Positions 62,788 through 64,000 of a DNA stretch of 64,000 bases are shown piece after piece; positions within the stretch are counted from its first letter, which is position 1, and each line of letters starts with the position of its first letter. The position numbers and the translations under genes were made by a program. A model generated the notes under the pieces. The model was not told where the DNA came from, did no database searches, and was given only the letters and a program-made list of their open reading frames with translations. The DNA is from Serratia oryzae (GTDB taxonomy: Bacteria > Pseudomonadota > Gammaproteobacteria > Enterobacterales > Enterobacteriaceae), in assembly GCF_001976145.1 (NCBI RefSeq), contig NZ_MOXD01000006.1:1-64000 (forward strand), read 5' to 3'.

Positions 62788-64000
62788 GTTCAGGAACCTC
62801 CGGTTTTTTCTGTCGCACTGGAATCGCCAGCGTAAAACGGGTGCCCGACGGCACATGGCTGGCTACGGTGATGCTACCTTGATGTTCCTCAATCACTTTC
62901 TGCACGATGGTCAGCCCCAGGCCAGTCCCCGTGGCTTTGGTGGTGAAATAAGGGTTAAAAATCTTTGCCAGATCGTCTGGACTGATACCTTTGCCGGAAT
63001 CTGTGACGGTGATAACTAACCGCTCTCCCCCCACCGGCTCAACGCGGACAGCGAGCGAGCCGTCGGTACCAATCGCCTGAATGGCATTCAGATAGAGATT
63101 CAACAATGCCTGAGTGAGGCGATCCGGATCGATTTCGACCAGCGGCAAGGCGTTATCGCGACAATAGTGGATCGTGACGTTTCTACTCTCCGCATCCTGG
63201 CGAATTAGATGCAGGGAGTGTTCGATCACCTCGTTGATATCCACCTGCTGCAGCCGCAAATCCACCGGGCGCACCAAGGCCAGCAATTCGCTAATCACGC
63301 GATCCAGGCGATCTACCTCCTTCGTCATTACCTTAGCCAACGCCTGCTCCTCGCTGCCCTGTGGCGAACGCCCTTCAAAATATTTGGCAAACCCTTTGAT
63401 CGACGAGAGCGGATTGCGGATTTCATGCGCCAGGCCCGCAGCCAGATCCCCAATAGCCGCCAGTTTTTCTTTCCGGCGGATTTCATCTTGCAGTTGACGG
63501 CGGGAGCGGCGGTAGCGCCGCGCCCAGAACAATGCCAGCAGGCTGGTCAAAGCGAGCAACAGCAGAATGAACAGTAAGATTGACGTGTTACGAATATCTT
63601 TCGCCTGAGCGGCGTCCAGCGCCAAGGTGTCGAAAGCCACAAAGATGAGGGTGTGTTCTTCGTCCTGGTTATCGAGCGCTGGCGTCTCTGCCGCGCGATG
63701 CATATTCATCATATGGCCGCCGTGGCCATTCCCACGTTTCAATGGCTTAAAAAAACGATAGGCTTCAAAGGCATTATGGCGGTTATGTTGTTGATCAACA
63801 AATGAGGTCATATGCCACTGCTCTGCGCCCGTTGCTTGCAACGCCTCTATCTGTTGTGCGGTATACAACTGGCTGCCAACCCGCATCGGATCGCTATGAG
63901 CCAGGATCTTGCCTGAACGATCGGTTATCGCGAGATACAGCACCCCCGGTTGGTAAGCCATCTCCTCCAGCAGGATCTGGCGCTGATCCTGACGCCAGCG
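62774..64000 (-). CDS. zraS: Sensor kinase ZraS-like, 5' end outside the window
   Basis: The visible 408 residues continue to the window end, so the N-terminus (first membrane helix and start) is missing. The sensor part holds His-rich GNGHGGHMMNMHRAAETP, which could bind metal; then a membrane helix (NTSILLFILLLLALTSLLAL), the H box (LAHEIRNPLSSIKGFAKYFE), an N box (ALLNLYLNAIQAIG) and G boxes (VTDSGKGISPDDL; GTGLGLTIVQKVI). It phosphorylates the adjacent ZraR-like regulator. A divergent zraP would be expected beyond the window. Confidence 0.92.
   Translation of the reverse strand, partial: RWRQDQRQILLEEMAYQPGVLYLAITDRSGKILAHSDPMRVGSQLYTAQQIEALQATGAEQWHMTSFVDQQHNRHNAFEAYRFFKPLKRGNGHGGHMMNMHRAAETPALDNQDEEHTLIFVAFDTLALDAAQAKDIRNTSILLFILLLLALTSLLALFWARRYRRSRRQLQDEIRRKEKLAAIGDLAAGLAHEIRNPLSSIKGFAKYFEGRSPQGSEEQALAKVMTKEVDRLDRVISELLALVRPVDLRLQQVDINEVIEHSLHLIRQDAESRNVTIHYCRDNALPLVEIDPDRLTQALLNLYLNAIQAIGTDGSLAVRVEPVGGERLVITVTDSGKGISPDDLAKIFNPYFTTKATGTGLGLTIVQKVIEEHQGSITVASHVPSGTRFTLAIPVRQKKPEVPEHGDA

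Overview
The window looks like a Serratia-type chromosome (Yersiniaceae, Enterobacterales). The evidence is gene order and close protein similarity to E. coli in blocks such as prfB-lysS, recJ-dsbC-xerD-fldB, rplS-trmD-rimM-rpsP-ffh, luxS-micA-gshA and recA-recX-alaS-csrA-serV-argVYZ. No database search was possible, so the genus is an inference.

Positions 1-20,921 are accessory DNA stacked at the 3' end of a tRNA-Gly(CCC) gene (20,905-20,978, minus strand). A 19-bp copy of the tRNA end (20,903-20,921) recurs at 6,385-6,403. It brackets a 14.5-kb integrative element with a P4-type integrase, AlpA, an AntA/AntB antirepressor, an Icd-like protein, a DUF927-type ATPase, a FinO/ProQ-domain protein, a DinI-like protein and a Nu1-like HTH protein. 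I read it as a phage satellite. Between the ATPase gene and the ProQ-like gene lies an iteron array, twelve copies of CTTRTCCCA largely at 9- or 21-bp steps, which is a good replication origin candidate. A consensus LexA box precedes an operon of small genes. Towards the distal end are fragments of P2-like tail genes and cargo genes.

Positions 1-6,384 are older debris: an IS3-family element broken by an IS110-family element, an integrase remnant, small unknown genes, and a GNAT-like gene followed by a 53-aa gene behind a 28-bp perfect palindrome. Two flanking repeats (A: 141-225 and 6,461-6,545; B: 1,764-2,014 and 7,354-7,600) occur in the same order in both halves with different genes between them, as in a cargo-exchange hotspot.

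Positions 20,979-64,000 are core chromosome: translation (lysS, prfB with its programmed frameshift, alaS, rplS, rpsP, rimM, trmD, ffh), recombination and repair (recJ, xerD, recA, recX), disulfide isomerisation (dsbC), flavodoxin and Fe-S maintenance (fldB, ygfZ, sdhE), the creBCD regulon with a visible cre tag, tyrosine biosynthesis (tyrA-aroF, with a TyrR-type dyad far upstream), dicarboxylate transport, quorum sensing and glutathione synthesis (luxS, gshA, with the sRNA micA between them), csrA and a tRNA-Arg/Ser cluster, mltB, a Tat-exported beta-carbonic anhydrase, and a zraSR-like two-component system cut by the window end. An orphan Ogr/Delta zinc-finger gene with an upstream LexA-like box lies at 41.3-41.6 kb.
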